DNA of 43,735 nt from Hyphomicrobiales bacterium. GTDB lineage: Bacteria > Pseudomonadota > Alphaproteobacteria > Rhizobiales > Rhizobiaceae. The position numbers were made by a program, and so were the translations under genes. Of the stretch, positions 1 through 8,249 are shown in pieces; within the stretch, counting starts at the first letter, position 1; each line of letters begins with the position of its first letter. The stretch is taken from assembly GCA_900474095.1 (NCBI GenBank), contig UCOA01000049.1:1-43735 (forward strand). Direction: 5' to 3'. The notes beneath the pieces are model-generated. The model worked only from the letters and a program-made list of their open reading frames with translations. It made no database searches and had not been told where the DNA came from.

Positions 1-107
1 AGGCGCGCTGCCGATCCTGCCGCATAGGCGGCAATCAGCAGCACGAAGGGCAGAAGCATGAGGGTAAGCTGTGCGCCTCGGCTCGGCCTGGTGTTAATCC
101 AGCGCAT
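1..107 (-). CDS. ABC transporter permease, N-terminal fragment (guanidine/urea-carboxylase-type system)
   Basis: Only the first 35 or so codons lie in the window; the gene runs off the left edge. The start is the ATG at 107-105, preceded by a GGAG about 8 bases upstream. The fragment begins MRWINTRPSRG and enters a hydrophobic first membrane segment rich in Leu, Ala, Val and Ile at residues 15-30, as expected for the inner-membrane permease of a nitrate/taurine-type ABC importer. It follows the binding-protein gene by about 70 bases on the same strand, so the two are almost certainly one operon. The assignment rests on this context and the typical N terminus; the rest of the protein cannot be seen. 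Confidence 0.75.
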   Translation of the reverse strand, partial: MRWINTRPSRGAQLTLMLLPFVLLIAAYAAGSAAR

Positions 108-137
108 GGATATGGCTCCGCTGATAAAAGGAACGAG

Positions 138-162
138 GGCGGTGCGGAGATCCCGCACCGCC
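138..162 (-). terminator. Intercistronic hairpin after the binding-protein gene
   Basis: A perfect 10-bp stem (138-147 with 153-162) and a 5-base loop lie between the binding-protein stop and the permease start. No T-run follows, so it is more likely an mRNA-stabilising or attenuating hairpin than a full terminator. Such hairpins commonly keep binding protein in excess over permease. Confidence 0.6.
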
Positions 163-176
163 GACCGGTGCCACGC

Positions 177-1250
177 TCAGAGTGAACCGTCGGCCGCGGC
201 CTTCATGTAGGTTTCGGTAAAGCGCAGCTTGACGTTGCCGCTGTCGCCGAGAATCTTGCCATCCGGCATTTCAATGCCAATAACATCTGGCGATGCAGCG
301 CCGCTGCCGAGCAATCCTTTTTCGAACAGGAAGTTGCGTACGAGATCCATCGTCTTCGGCAGGCTAGGCGATGCTGTAAAAGCCACGGCATCGCCCGGCT
401 TGTCGAACAGCTTGGTGGCGGCGATCTGGGCTTCAAAGCCCTTCAGATCGGTTCCTGACGCGGAGCCCATCGCTTCGCGCGCCGCCTTGCCCTCGTCGGT
501 ATCCGCCGTCATAAGTGCCGCGGTCTCGTACCAGATGCCGGCGAGCGCCTTGCCGAAATCCGGATTGTCCTTCAGCACGTCGGTATTGGCGACCATCAGG
601 TCGATGATCTCGCCGGGTATTTGCGAACTGTCGAAAACCTTCTTGGCAGTCGGATCTTCGAGAATTGTCGCAACGAGCGGGTTCCAGGTGACGACTGCTG
701 AGACGTCCGCCGTCTTGTAGGCGCCGACCATGTCGGCGTCGGAGGTGTTGACCACTTTCACATCCTGTTCGGTGAGCTTGAGGCTTTCAAGCGCCCGGGC
801 AAGCAAATAGTGCGAGACGGAAAATTCGACGAGATTGACGTTCTGGCCCTTTAAATCGGCAAGGCTCGCCTTGTCCTTGAGAACGACGGCGTCATTGCCA
901 TTGGAGAAATCACCCACGATGACGGCCGTCGTATCGACACCACCGGCCGCCGGAATCGAGAGACCGTCCATGTTGGTGAGTGTTACGGCGTCGAAGGCCC
1001 CGGCGGTGTACTGGTTCATCGACTCGACGTAATCGTTGAACTGGGTGACTTCGATCTTCAGACCATACTTGTCAGCCCATTTCTTTACGATGCCCTTGTC
1101 AGCTGCGTAACCCCAAGGCATCCAGCCGACATAGATCGACCAAGCGACCTTGAAATCGCTCTTTGGTGCCGCGAAGGCAGTTGACGTCATGCCGAAGGCC
1201 AGCAAAGCCATCAGCGCGGTAATGGAGAGCGGTTTCGAAAAAGTCTGCAT
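177..1250 (-). CDS. Periplasmic substrate-binding protein of a guanidine-type ABC transporter
   Basis: A 357-residue periplasmic solute-binding protein of the nitrate/taurine superfamily, matching the subgroup found beside urea carboxylase genes. It has a signal peptide (positive N terminus, hydrophobic core at residues 9-22, cleavage near AFA-AP, residues 26-29). The mature protein opens with a motif typical of this subgroup, WSIYVGWMPWGYAADKG (residues 37-53). The start ATG is supported by an AAGGGG ribosome site 7 bases upstream. The riboswitch in its leader points to guanidine as the substrate: guanidine-I riboswitches commonly precede such transporters and the guanidine-degrading carboxylase. 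The permease follows, and ATPase and enzyme genes would lie beyond the left edge. Older annotations call this family a urea-carboxylase-associated urea transporter; the riboswitch makes guanidine the better guess. Confidence 0.9.
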   Translation of the reverse strand: MQTFSKPLSITALMALLAFGMTSTAFAAPKSDFKVAWSIYVGWMPWGYAADKGIVKKWADKYGLKIEVTQFNDYVESMNQYTAGAFDAVTLTNMDGLSIPAAGGVDTTAVIVGDFSNGNDAVVLKDKASLADLKGQNVNLVEFSVSHYLLARALESLKLTEQDVKVVNTSDADMVGAYKTADVSAVVTWNPLVATILEDPTAKKVFDSSQIPGEIIDLMVANTDVLKDNPDFGKALAGIWYETAALMTADTDEGKAAREAMGSASGTDLKGFEAQIAATKLFDKPGDAVAFTASPSLPKTMDLVRNFLFEKGLLGSGAASPDVIGIEMPDGKILGDSGNVKLRFTETYMKAAADGSL

Positions 1251-1276
1251 AGAAATTCCCCTTTTTGCTTTTCTTC

Positions 1277-1317
1277 AAAAAAGGGATCGGCATGGACCAT
1301 CGCGCCGCCAATCCCTT
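1277..1317 (-). terminator. Intrinsic terminator in the riboswitch expression platform
   Basis: On the minus strand AAGGGAT (1317-1311) pairs with ATCCCTT (1287-1281), extended by a TGGC/GCCG segment, and a run of T follows directly (1282-1277). It sits between the riboswitch aptamer and the binding-protein start. The left arm begins in the segment that can close the aptamer's P1 helix (TTAGCCAAGG), so folding of aptamer and terminator should be mutually exclusive. Confidence 0.75.
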
Positions 1318-1437
1318 GGCTAACGAGGTCTCCCGGGCTTTTGTCCCGCCGTGCACCCGGCGGGATGTCTCCCCAACCGGTGGTAGCTCTCGGACCAGAC
1401 ACGCCGTTCAGAAGCGCCGGAACCCTAGCCACCAACT
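1313..1437 (-). ncRNA. Guanidine-I riboswitch (ykkC class)
   Basis: The minus strand carries the hallmark conserved blocks of the guanidine-I aptamer in the right order: CTAGGGTTCCG (1428-1418), then GGTCCGAGAG about 20 bases later, then ACGGCGGGAC-AAAAGCCCGGGAGA near 1353-1329. Two variable stems lie between the blocks. The element lies 80-190 bases upstream of the binding-protein start and just downstream of a sigma-54 promoter. Known members of the class turn on guanidine export, import or degradation genes when guanidine binds. Here an intrinsic terminator follows, so ligand binding should allow read-through. Boundaries are approximate; the class assignment is firm. Confidence 0.95.
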
Positions 1438-1451
1438 CTACGACCAAACAC

Positions 1452-1467
1452 GCAAGCTGCGTGCCAA
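1452..1467 (-). promoter_or_regulatory. Sigma-54 (RpoN) promoter for the guanidine operon
   Basis: The minus strand reads TTGGCACGCAGCTTGC (1467-1452), an exact match to the -24/-12 consensus TGGCACG-N4-TTGC. The predicted start, about 12 bases downstream, falls near 1440, at the 5' edge of the riboswitch. This implies nitrogen-type control through an enhancer-binding protein on top of guanidine sensing. Confidence 0.85.
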
Positions 1468-1522
1468 CTGCTAAGTCCATGATTTTATTAGAATGCGTTT
1501 CGACGATGAAACCGTCACTCGT

Positions 1523-1540
1523 GCAAGTGCATGCACTTGC
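1523..1540. promoter_or_regulatory. 18-bp perfect palindrome upstream of the sigma-54 promoter
   Basis: GCAAGTGCATGCACTTGC is a perfect palindrome centred about 70 bases upstream of the sigma-54 element. This is the usual position for an enhancer-binding protein site. It does not fit the NtrC consensus well, so the factor is unknown. Confidence 0.55.
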
Positions 1541-2097
1541 TCATTCGTTGGGCGTTCTCTTGCCTCTAAAGTCACCAATTGGCGCGTTTTAGGAGAAAAC
1601 AAGCGCCATTGGCGAGATGGCCATTGTTCACCGTCGATGGATGGAGTCCCTGAAAAAATGTATCCTTTTCCTTGAACAGCCATAGTCAGGCTGATCCATC
1701 TTCTTCCATCATGGAATCTGCCGTCTGGCGGGATCCATACGATCTATCCCGCCGCGCGCTTTCGTGCACCAAAGGTGTCGGCGTTCGTGAGCATGCTCGT
1801 TGATGCAAATAAGGATGCGCCACGGCAAACGATGCTTCGGCGTGCGTCACCCTGATCGGCGCTGGCTCTAGGCTCAGGGATTTTTGGGATCGTCTCCAGT
1901 GGCGAGAGAAAATGGTGGCTAACTGCCTCCCGTATCATCCCCATAGGCAACGATAGGATAACGCCCGCCATCGAGAAGCAACCAAATGCCGCGGCACTGA
2001 ACGGGCTATTTGAATATGTTTCGTCGCTCCGCAGTGACCTGCGCGCAAACTGAAATGCTATTTTCCTATAAGAGGATCGGTCAATGGGAGAGAAAGC
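1541..2097. other. Intergenic region without a convincing gene
   Basis: About 560 bases separate the guanidine operon control region from the LuxR-type gene. Short reading frames occur on both strands, but none shows a recognisable domain or convincing ribosome site. The last 100 bases should hold the promoter of the rightward serine-cycle block; no clear sigma-70 or sigma-54 motif was found by eye. Confidence 0.5.
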
Positions 2098-2739
2098 ATG
2101 GTTTCATCCGTGCCGCAGTCGGCGGTAGGGCGTGTTCTGATCGCGGAACGCAATCCACTCGTCATTGCCGCCCTGCGCGGACTATTTTCCGAAAATGCCC
2201 GCTTTTTCATCGTGGATACTGCGCGTACATCGGCTGAACTTTGCGAGAAACTTACCTTGGTCGAGACCGATTGCGTGCTGCTTTCCTGGCAGCTCGAAGA
2301 TGCCGAGGCTCCGGATGTGCTGGCGGATATCGGCCGTCTGGGTTTCGATCCTAAAATCGTGCTCTTTGCCGATACCAATAACCCTTCCATGGTCAATGAG
2401 ACAATCCGGCTCGGCGTGAACGGGTTGTGCTACCAGTTCGAAGACCCGGAGATTCTCTTCGCAACACTGACCGCCGTGCTGAAAGGTCGGATCTGCATTC
2501 CCTATACCGTGCTCTCGAAAATCTCCAACACGCCCTTCCAACAACTCACCGCGCGAGAGACGGAACTGCTCGGCATGCTCGCAAACGGCTGGTCGAATAC
2601 GCAGATCGCCAGCCGCACAGGCATTTCCGAGAATACGGTGAAATACCACCTCAAGAATCTCTACGACAAGCTCGAAGTGCGCAATCGCGCCATGGCGGTT
2701 GCGCTTTACGCCAAGGAGCGCCGGCGCAACTCGGCTTGA
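2098..2739 (+). CDS. LuxR/NarL-type regulator with a degenerate receiver domain
   Basis: A 213-residue protein with the NarL/FixJ layout: receiver-like domain at residues 10-130 and a LuxR-type helix-turn-helix at about 150-205 (LTARETELLGMLANGWSNTQ onward, with the typical IS-ENTVKYHLKNLYDKL recognition helix). The start has GGGAGA 7 bases upstream. The receiver has lost the phosphorylation machinery: the acidic pair is E17-R18 instead of Asp-Asp, the phospho-acceptor position holds Ser63 (LLSWQL), the conserved Thr/Ser is Ala91, and the conserved Lys is Gln113. It probably does not accept a phosphate and may instead respond to a small molecule or to oligomerisation. It lies directly upstream of the serine-cycle genes in the same direction and is the natural candidate for their activator; that role is inference. 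Confidence 0.85.
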   Translation: MVSSVPQSAVGRVLIAERNPLVIAALRGLFSENARFFIVDTARTSAELCEKLTLVETDCVLLSWQLEDAEAPDVLADIGRLGFDPKIVLFADTNNPSMVNETIRLGVNGLCYQFEDPEILFATLTAVLKGRICIPYTVLSKISNTPFQQLTARETELLGMLANGWSNTQIASRTGISENTVKYHLKNLYDKLEVRNRAMAVALYAKERRRNSA

Positions 2740-2749
2740 GACTACCTGC

Positions 2750-2769
2750 GGGTAGGCCGCGCCCTACCC
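2750..2769 (+). terminator. Hairpin after the LuxR-type gene
   Basis: GGGTAGG (2750-2756) pairs with CCTACCC (2763-2769) across a 6-base loop, 11 bases after the regulator stop. Only a weak pyrimidine tract follows, so it may partly attenuate transcription into sgaA rather than end it. Confidence 0.45.
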
Positions 2770-2918
2770 ATCCTTCCCGGCTGCCACCCATCGGGGCCGC
2801 GCTCGCGCTGCCCGTCAGGCATTCTTTTCTGCCTGAGCGAGTGTTGTGCGGACATGGCCCTGAAGGCAGCTTTGGCGCCGAGGAACAGTCCGCCCGCGGA
2901 CGCTGCATCGGAGGAACC

Positions 2919-4109
2919 ATGCCAGGCTACAATCATCTCTTCATTCCCGGCCCGACCAACATTCCCGAACAGGTTCGCCAGGCGATGAACCTTCCGATGG
3001 AAGATATGCGTTCGCCGCGCTATCCAGAACTGACGCTGCCGCTCTTTGCAGACGTCAGACGCGTCTTCAAGAACCAGAACGGCCGCGTCTTCATTTATCC
3101 CTCGTCCGGCACCGGTGCCTGGGAAGCGGCAATGACCAACGTGCTCTCGCCTGGCGACAATGTGCTGATGAGCCGCTTCGGCCAATTCTCGCATCTCTGG
3201 GTCGACATGGCCGAGCGCCTCGGCTTCGTGGTCGACTGCCTGGACATGGAATGGGGCACGGGCGTACCAATCGAGCTCTATGCAGAGCGTCTCGCCGCCG
3301 ACAAGGAGCACAAGATCAAGGCCGTCTTCGTGACGCATAATGAAACCGCCACCGGCGTCACCTCGGATGTCGCCGCCGTGCGCGCCGCGCTCGACGCCTG
3401 CGGCCACCCGGCGCTCCTCTTCGTCGATGGCGTCTCCTCCATCGGCTCGATCGAATTCCGGCAGGACGAGTGGGGTGTCGACTGCGCCGTTTCCGGTTCG
3501 CAGAAAGGCTTCATGCTGCCCGCCGGTCTCGGCTTTCTCTCAGTAAGTCAGAAGGCGCTGGAGGCGGCGAAGATCTCCCGTCATGTTCGCTGCTACTTCT
3601 CCTTCGAGGACATGATCAAGACCAACGACACGGGCTATTTCCCTTATACGCCGCCGACACAGCTCCTGCGCGGCCTGCGTGCCTCGCTGGACCTGATCTT
3701 CGAGGAAGGCCTCGATAGTATCTTCGCCCGCCACCATCGCCTCGCCAACGGCGTCCGCGCCGCGGTCTCAGCGTGGGGCCTTAGGCTCTGCGCGACCGAG
3801 CCGAAATGGCATTCCGACACGGTATCGGCGATCCGCCTGCCGGAGGGCATCGACGGCGCCGAGGTTATTCGCCACGCCTACCGCACCTACAATACCTCGC
3901 TTGGCAGCGGGCTCAGTCAAGTGGCGGGCAAGGTCTTCCGCATCGGCCACCTTGGTTCCCTGAACGAGGTCATGGTGCTCGGCGCGCTTTCGGCCGCGGA
4001 ACTCACGCTGCTCGATTGCGGGGTGAAAATCGAGCCGGGCTCGGGCGTGGGAGCGGCGATCGAACGGTTCCGCTCCGCCGCGACGACGCCAGCCGCCAAG
4101 GCGGCCTGA
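2919..4109 (+). CDS. sgaA: Serine--glyoxylate aminotransferase
   Basis: A 396-residue class V aminotransferase (PLP fold type I), the expected length for SgaA. It moves the amino group of serine to glyoxylate, giving hydroxypyruvate and glycine. The start ATG at 2919 has GGAGG 4-5 bases upstream; an open frame extends further up but lacks such a signal. Visible features are the opening FIPGPTNIP typical of this family, the SSGTGAWEA phosphate-binding loop (62-70), Asp170 in LLFVDGVSSIG that pairs with the PLP ring, and Lys196 in SGSQKGF as the Schiff-base lysine. It heads a tight five-gene block with the malate-cleaving genes and hprA, the arrangement of the serine cycle. A broader serine/alanine/aspartate--pyruvate/glyoxylate activity is possible, as this family is permissive. 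Confidence 0.93.
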   Translation: MPGYNHLFIPGPTNIPEQVRQAMNLPMEDMRSPRYPELTLPLFADVRRVFKNQNGRVFIYPSSGTGAWEAAMTNVLSPGDNVLMSRFGQFSHLWVDMAERLGFVVDCLDMEWGTGVPIELYAERLAADKEHKIKAVFVTHNETATGVTSDVAAVRAALDACGHPALLFVDGVSSIGSIEFRQDEWGVDCAVSGSQKGFMLPAGLGFLSVSQKALEAAKISRHVRCYFSFEDMIKTNDTGYFPYTPPTQLLRGLRASLDLIFEEGLDSIFARHHRLANGVRAAVSAWGLRLCATEPKWHSDTVSAIRLPEGIDGAEVIRHAYRTYNTSLGSGLSQVAGKVFRIGHLGSLNEVMVLGALSAAELTLLDCGVKIEPGSGVGAAIERFRSAATTPAAKAA

Positions 4110-4132
4110 GAAGACAACAAGGGGAGACATCT

Positions 4133-5074
4133 ATGAGCCACACGATAAACCATCTCCGCCGGCTGCGCTTGCAGCGCAGCGAACTCGCCGTCCCGGGCAC
4201 TAACCCCGAGATGATCGAGAAGGCCGCCAATTCCGACGTCGATTACATCTTCCTCGACATCGAAGATGCGGTGGCGCCACCGGACAAGGAGCGCGCCCGC
4301 GCCAATATCGTCGCAGCTCTGAACCAAATCGACTGGCGCGCTCGGGGCAAGACCATCTCGGTCCGCATCAACGGGCTGGACACGCCATACATGTACCGCG
4401 ACGTCGTCGACCTCATGGAGCAAGCCGGTGACCGGATCGACACGCTGCTGGTGCCGAAGGTCGGCGTGCCCGCCGACCTTTACATGGTCGAGGCCATGGT
4501 CAACCAGATCGAGATCGCCAGAGGCTATAAAACCCACGTCGGCCTCGAGGCGCTAATCGAGACTGCACTCGGCATGGCCAATGTCGAGGCAATTGCAGCC
4601 TTCGGAGGCCGGCTTGAGGCCATGCATTTCGGGGTCGCGGACTATGCCGCGAGCCTGAAGGCCCGTACCGTCAGCATCGGCGGTCTCAACCCCGACTATC
4701 CCGGCGATCAGTGGCATTTCGGCCTGTCGCGCATGACGGTCGCCTGCCGCGCCTATGGCCTGCGCGCCATCGACGGTCCTTTCGGCGACTTCTCCGACCC
4801 GGAGGGATACAAAGACGCCGCCCGCCGTGCTGCGGCCCTCGGCATCGAAGGCAAGTGGGCGATCCATCCGAACCAGATTGCGTTGGCCAACGAGATCTTC
4901 TCGCCCCTCGAGAAGGAAGTCGATCGCGCCCGCCACATCATCGATGCGCTGAAGGTCGCCGAGAGCCAAGGCAAGGGCGCGGCCTCGCTCGACGGCAAGA
5001 TGATCGATGCCGCTTCGGAACGCATGGCGCGCAACGTGCTTGCCACGCATGACGCCATCACTGCCGGCCGCTAG
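4133..5074 (+). CDS. mcl: L-malyl-CoA / beta-methylmalyl-CoA lyase
   Basis: A 313-residue member of the HpcH/HpaI-citrate lyase beta family that splits malyl-CoA into acetyl-CoA and glyoxylate. The start ATG follows GGGGAGA by 6 bases, 23 bases after sgaA. The family signatures are visible: [11 protein letters not shown] near the N terminus (15-25), [14 protein letters not shown] (39-52), the acid pair Glu143 (LIETALG) and Asp170 (GVADYAAS) that should bind Mg2+ with the CoA ester, and KWAIHPNQI toward the C terminus. Neighbouring mtkAB supply malyl-CoA from malate, so together they form an ATP-dependent malate cleavage route. Length and motifs fit the serine-cycle Mcl rather than citrate lyase beta. 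The same fold also includes (3S)-malyl-CoA thioesterases; the context favours the lyase. Confidence 0.93.
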   Translation: MSHTINHLRRLRLQRSELAVPGTNPEMIEKAANSDVDYIFLDIEDAVAPPDKERARANIVAALNQIDWRARGKTISVRINGLDTPYMYRDVVDLMEQAGDRIDTLLVPKVGVPADLYMVEAMVNQIEIARGYKTHVGLEALIETALGMANVEAIAAFGGRLEAMHFGVADYAASLKARTVSIGGLNPDYPGDQWHFGLSRMTVACRAYGLRAIDGPFGDFSDPEGYKDAARRAAALGIEGKWAIHPNQIALANEIFSPLEKEVDRARHIIDALKVAESQGKGAASLDGKMIDAASERMARNVLATHDAITAGR

Positions 5075-5087
5075 CAGGAGAAAGACA

Positions 5088-6272
5088 ATGGACATTCATG
5101 AATACCAGGCCAAGGAACTTCTCTCGCGCTACCAGATCCACATCCCGCGCGGCGGCCTTGCCTATAGTCCCGAGCAGGCGGCTTATCGCGCCAGGGAGAT
5201 CGGCGGGGACCGATGGGTGGTGAAGGCGCAGGTCCATTCCGGTGCGCGCGGCAAAGCGGGAGGTATCAGGATCTGCTCCTCCGACCACGAGATCGTCGAG
5301 GCCGCCGACTCCATGCTTGGTCGTACGCTCGTGACACACCAGACCGGGCCGCAGGGAAAACTTGTTAGCCGCCTCTATGTCGAGGAAGCCATGGATATCG
5401 AGCGCGAGATCTATATCGGTTTCGTGCTCGACCGCAAATTAGAGCGCATCATGATCGTCGCCTCGTCTTCGGGCGGCATGGAGATCGAGGAAATCGCCGA
5501 GGCCGAGCCAGACTCGATCATCCGAGCCACGGTCGATCCCGGCGTCGGCATGCAGGACTTCCAAGCCCGCGAGATCGCATTCGGCCTCGGTATCGACAAT
5601 GCCCTGATCGGCCGCGCCACGCAAACCCTGCTCGGCTGCTACCGCTCCTTCGTGGACTACGACGCCTCGATGCTGGAGATCAATCCGCTGGTGGTCACCA
5701 AGCGGGGCGATCTTGTGGCGCTCGACGCCAAGATGAGCTTCGATGAGAACGCGCTTTTCCGGCGGCCGCATATTGCCGAGATGCGCGACAAGAGCCAGGA
5801 AGACCAGCGCGAGACGTTTGCCTCCGATCGCGGCCTCTCCTATGTCGGTTTGGACGGCAATATCGGCTGCATCATCAATGGTGCCGGCCTTGCCATGGCG
5901 ACCATGGACATGATCAAGATCGCCGGCGGCGAGCCCGCGAACTTCCTCGACATCGGCGGCGGCGCGTCGCCCGAACGCGTGGCGAAGTCCTTCCGTGCAG
6001 TGCTACGCGACAAGAATGTCGAGACGATCCTCGTCAACATCTTTGCCGGTATCAACCGCTGCGACTGGGTAGCGGAGGGTGTGATCAAGGCACTGAGGGA
6101 AGTTGGCGTCCCGGTCCCGCTCGTCGTGCGCCTCTCCGGTACCAACATGGAGGAGGGCCGGCGAATCCTCGCCGAGTCAGGCGAAGACATCATCGTTGCG
6201 GAAACGCTTGCCGAGGCTGCCGACAAGGCGGTCAGCGCGTGGCGCGCTTTCAGCGCAAACAAGGCTGCTTGA
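5088..6272 (+). CDS. mtkA: Malate--CoA ligase, beta subunit (ATP-grasp)
   Basis: A 394-residue ATP-grasp subunit that, with the next gene's product, makes malyl-CoA from malate, CoA and ATP. It opens with [12 protein letters not shown], shared with succinyl-CoA synthetase beta subunits. The region [15 protein letters not shown] (residues 44-58) is the ATP-binding strand-loop of the family, [12 protein letters not shown] holds metal-coordinating acids, and the CoA-ligase domain shows GGGASPERV and [10 protein letters not shown]. The start has AGGAG 8 bases upstream and lies 13 bases after mcl. It could be mistaken for SucC, but pairing with mcl, sgaA and hprA identifies malate as the substrate. 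Confidence 0.92.
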   Translation: MDIHEYQAKELLSRYQIHIPRGGLAYSPEQAAYRAREIGGDRWVVKAQVHSGARGKAGGIRICSSDHEIVEAADSMLGRTLVTHQTGPQGKLVSRLYVEEAMDIEREIYIGFVLDRKLERIMIVASSSGGMEIEEIAEAEPDSIIRATVDPGVGMQDFQAREIAFGLGIDNALIGRATQTLLGCYRSFVDYDASMLEINPLVVTKRGDLVALDAKMSFDENALFRRPHIAEMRDKSQEDQRETFASDRGLSYVGLDGNIGCIINGAGLAMATMDMIKIAGGEPANFLDIGGGASPERVAKSFRAVLRDKNVETILVNIFAGINRCDWVAEGVIKALREVGVPVPLVVRLSGTNMEEGRRILAESGEDIIVAETLAEAADKAVSAWRAFSANKAA

Positions 6273-6285
6273 GGGAGGCTGAAAC

Positions 6286-7185
6286 ATGTCCATTCTACTC
6301 GACAAGAACACCCGCGTCATCGTTCAGGGCTTCACCGGCAAGATCGGCAGCTTTCACGCCGACGACATGAAACGCTACGGCACCAATGTCGTCGGTGGTG
6401 TGACGCCGGGCAAAGGCGGCTTGACCCATCTCGGTCTACCAGTCTTCAACACGGTGAAGGGTGCCGTTCAGGAAACCGGCGCGCATGCCTCGATCGTCTT
6501 CGTTCCACCACCTTTCGCGGCCGACTCTATCATGGAAGCAGCGGACGCAGGCATAAGGCTCTGCGTCTGCATCACCGACGGCATTCCCTCCCAGGATATG
6601 ATCAGGGTCAAGCGATATATGCGGCGTTACCGCTTTGAGGATCGCATGACCCTGATCGGGCCGAACTGCGCGGGCATGATCACGCCCGGCGAGGCGATGA
6701 TGGGCATCATGCCGGGCTCAATTTATCTGCCCGGCCGCATCGGCATCGTCGGTCGCTCAGGTACGCTCGGCTATGAGGCTGCCAGCCAGATGAAGGCGCT
6801 CGGCATCGGCGTGTCGACCTCGGTCGGCATCGGCGGTGACCCGGTCAATGGCTCGTCATTCAAGGACATGCTGGAGCTATTCGAAAACGATCCCGGCACG
6901 GATGCGGTGCTGATGATCGGCGAGATCGGCGGCCCGCAGGAGGCGGAAGCAGCACTCTGGGCGAGCAACAACATGAAGAAGCCGCTGATCGCTTACATTG
7001 CCGGCCTTTCGGCCCCGAAGGGCCGACGCATGGGCCATGCCGGTGCAATTATCTCCGCTTTCGGGGAATCGGCGCAGGAGAAGGTCGAGATCCTCAAGGG
7101 CGCCGGCGTCACAATCGTGCCGACGCCGTCCTCCTTCGGCGAGACGGTGGCGAACGTGCTATCGGCCATGAGCAAGGCTGCCTGA
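6286..7185 (+). CDS. mtkB: Malate--CoA ligase, alpha subunit
   Basis: A 299-residue CoA-binding and phosphohistidine subunit. It shows the CoA-binding Rossmann-type start VIVQGFTGKIGSFHADD (11-27), the IGPNCAGMITPGE loop, and the active-site histidine in GRRMGHAGAII (His251) that carries the phosphoryl group. It starts 13 bases after mtkA with GGGAGG upstream. Typical SucD is about 290 residues, so the protein is full length. It works as a complex with MtkA in the cytoplasm. Confidence 0.92.
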   Translation: MSILLDKNTRVIVQGFTGKIGSFHADDMKRYGTNVVGGVTPGKGGLTHLGLPVFNTVKGAVQETGAHASIVFVPPPFAADSIMEAADAGIRLCVCITDGIPSQDMIRVKRYMRRYRFEDRMTLIGPNCAGMITPGEAMMGIMPGSIYLPGRIGIVGRSGTLGYEAASQMKALGIGVSTSVGIGGDPVNGSSFKDMLELFENDPGTDAVLMIGEIGGPQEAEAALWASNNMKKPLIAYIAGLSAPKGRRMGHAGAIISAFGESAQEKVEILKGAGVTIVPTPSSFGETVANVLSAMSKAA

Positions 7186-8157
7186 ATGGCTTTGCCTCGC
7201 GTACTCGTGACCCGGCGCTGGCCGGAAGCCGTGGAGCGCGTGCTTGCCGCGCGCTTCGACACCACGTTCAATGATGCCGATCGTCCTCTCACCGAGACGG
7301 CATTCGTCTCGGCGATGAAAGCCTATGACGCAGTGCTGCCGACGGTGAGCGACCGTCTTCCCTCCGGCCTCTTCGATCAACCGGGTCTTCGCACGAAGAT
7401 CCTCGGTAATTTCGGCGTTGGCTTCAATCACATCGACGTCGCCGCCGCAAAGGCGGCCGGTATCGCGGTCACCAACACGCCGGGTGTGCTGACCGACTGC
7501 ACCGCCGATCTCGCGCTGACGTTAATGCTGATGGCCGCCCGCCGTGTCGGGGAAGGTGAGCGGCAACTGAGATCCGGTGAATGGAAGGGCTGGTGCCCGA
7601 CACATATGCTGGGCAGCCAGCTCAGCGGCAAAGTGCTCGGCATCATCGGCATGGGGCGGATCGGCAAGGCCACCGCCCGCCGCGCCCATTTCGGATTCGG
7701 CATGAAGATAGTCTTCTTCAATCGCAGTGATGTCGATGACGACGAGACCCGCGCCATGAAGGCGGAGCAGATGAAGTCGATCGACGACATGCTGGCCGCG
7801 AGCGATTTCGTCTCGCTGCACTGCCCCGGCGGCGCCGAGAACCGCCATCTCTTGGACGCGCGGCGGCTCGCGCTGATGAAACCGGGTGCATACGTGATCA
7901 ACACGGCGCGCGGCGATGTCGTCGATACTCAAGCTCTCGTCCAGGCGCTGACCTCACGGTCGATCGCGGGCGCCGGGCTCGATGTCTATGAGGGCGAGCC
8001 CGCCATTCCCGCTGGGCTGGCCGACCTCGAAAATGTGGTTCTCCTTCCGCATCTTGGCAGCGCGACATCAGAGACACGGACGGCAATGGGCATGAAGGTT
8101 GTGGAGAACATCACCGCCTTTTTCGACGGTCACGATCCGCCGGACAGGATCGCGTGA
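7186..8157 (+). CDS. hprA: Hydroxypyruvate / glyoxylate reductase (D-2-hydroxyacid dehydrogenase)
   Basis: A 323-residue D-isomer-specific 2-hydroxyacid dehydrogenase whose ATG directly abuts the mtkB stop, implying translational coupling. It should reduce hydroxypyruvate to D-glycerate, the step after SgaA, and probably also glyoxylate to glycolate. The nucleotide fold has GIIGMGRIG (152-160); the second strand ends in FFNRS with Arg180 and no acidic residue, which in this family suggests NADPH preference. The catalytic triad is visible: Arg242 in NTARGDVVD, Glu271 in DVYEGEP, His289 in LLPHLGSAT. It is the last gene of the sgaA block. A gyaR-type glyoxylate reductase is the main alternative name. 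Confidence 0.9.
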   Translation: MALPRVLVTRRWPEAVERVLAARFDTTFNDADRPLTETAFVSAMKAYDAVLPTVSDRLPSGLFDQPGLRTKILGNFGVGFNHIDVAAAKAAGIAVTNTPGVLTDCTADLALTLMLMAARRVGEGERQLRSGEWKGWCPTHMLGSQLSGKVLGIIGMGRIGKATARRAHFGFGMKIVFFNRSDVDDDETRAMKAEQMKSIDDMLAASDFVSLHCPGGAENRHLLDARRLALMKPGAYVINTARGDVVDTQALVQALTSRSIAGAGLDVYEGEPAIPAGLADLENVVLLPHLGSATSETRTAMGMKVVENITAFFDGHDPPDRIA

Positions 8158-8249
8158 GAGGGCAGACCGTCCGCGTAAAAGCGGGCGCGGGCATACATAT
8201 CGGACATCCAAAGGGAAACGTCGCAACATAAATCAGGAGGGATAAAAGC

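Noticed and set aside
1744-1971. 75-codon frame on the minus strand upstream of the LuxR-type gene
   Set aside because: No ribosome site, no domain, and composition like non-coding high-GC sequence.
2427-2918. Upstream extension of the sgaA frame through the LuxR-type gene
   Set aside because: It runs in a shifted frame through a clear helix-turn-helix domain and lacks a start signal; the GGAGG-ATG at 2919 fits the family length.
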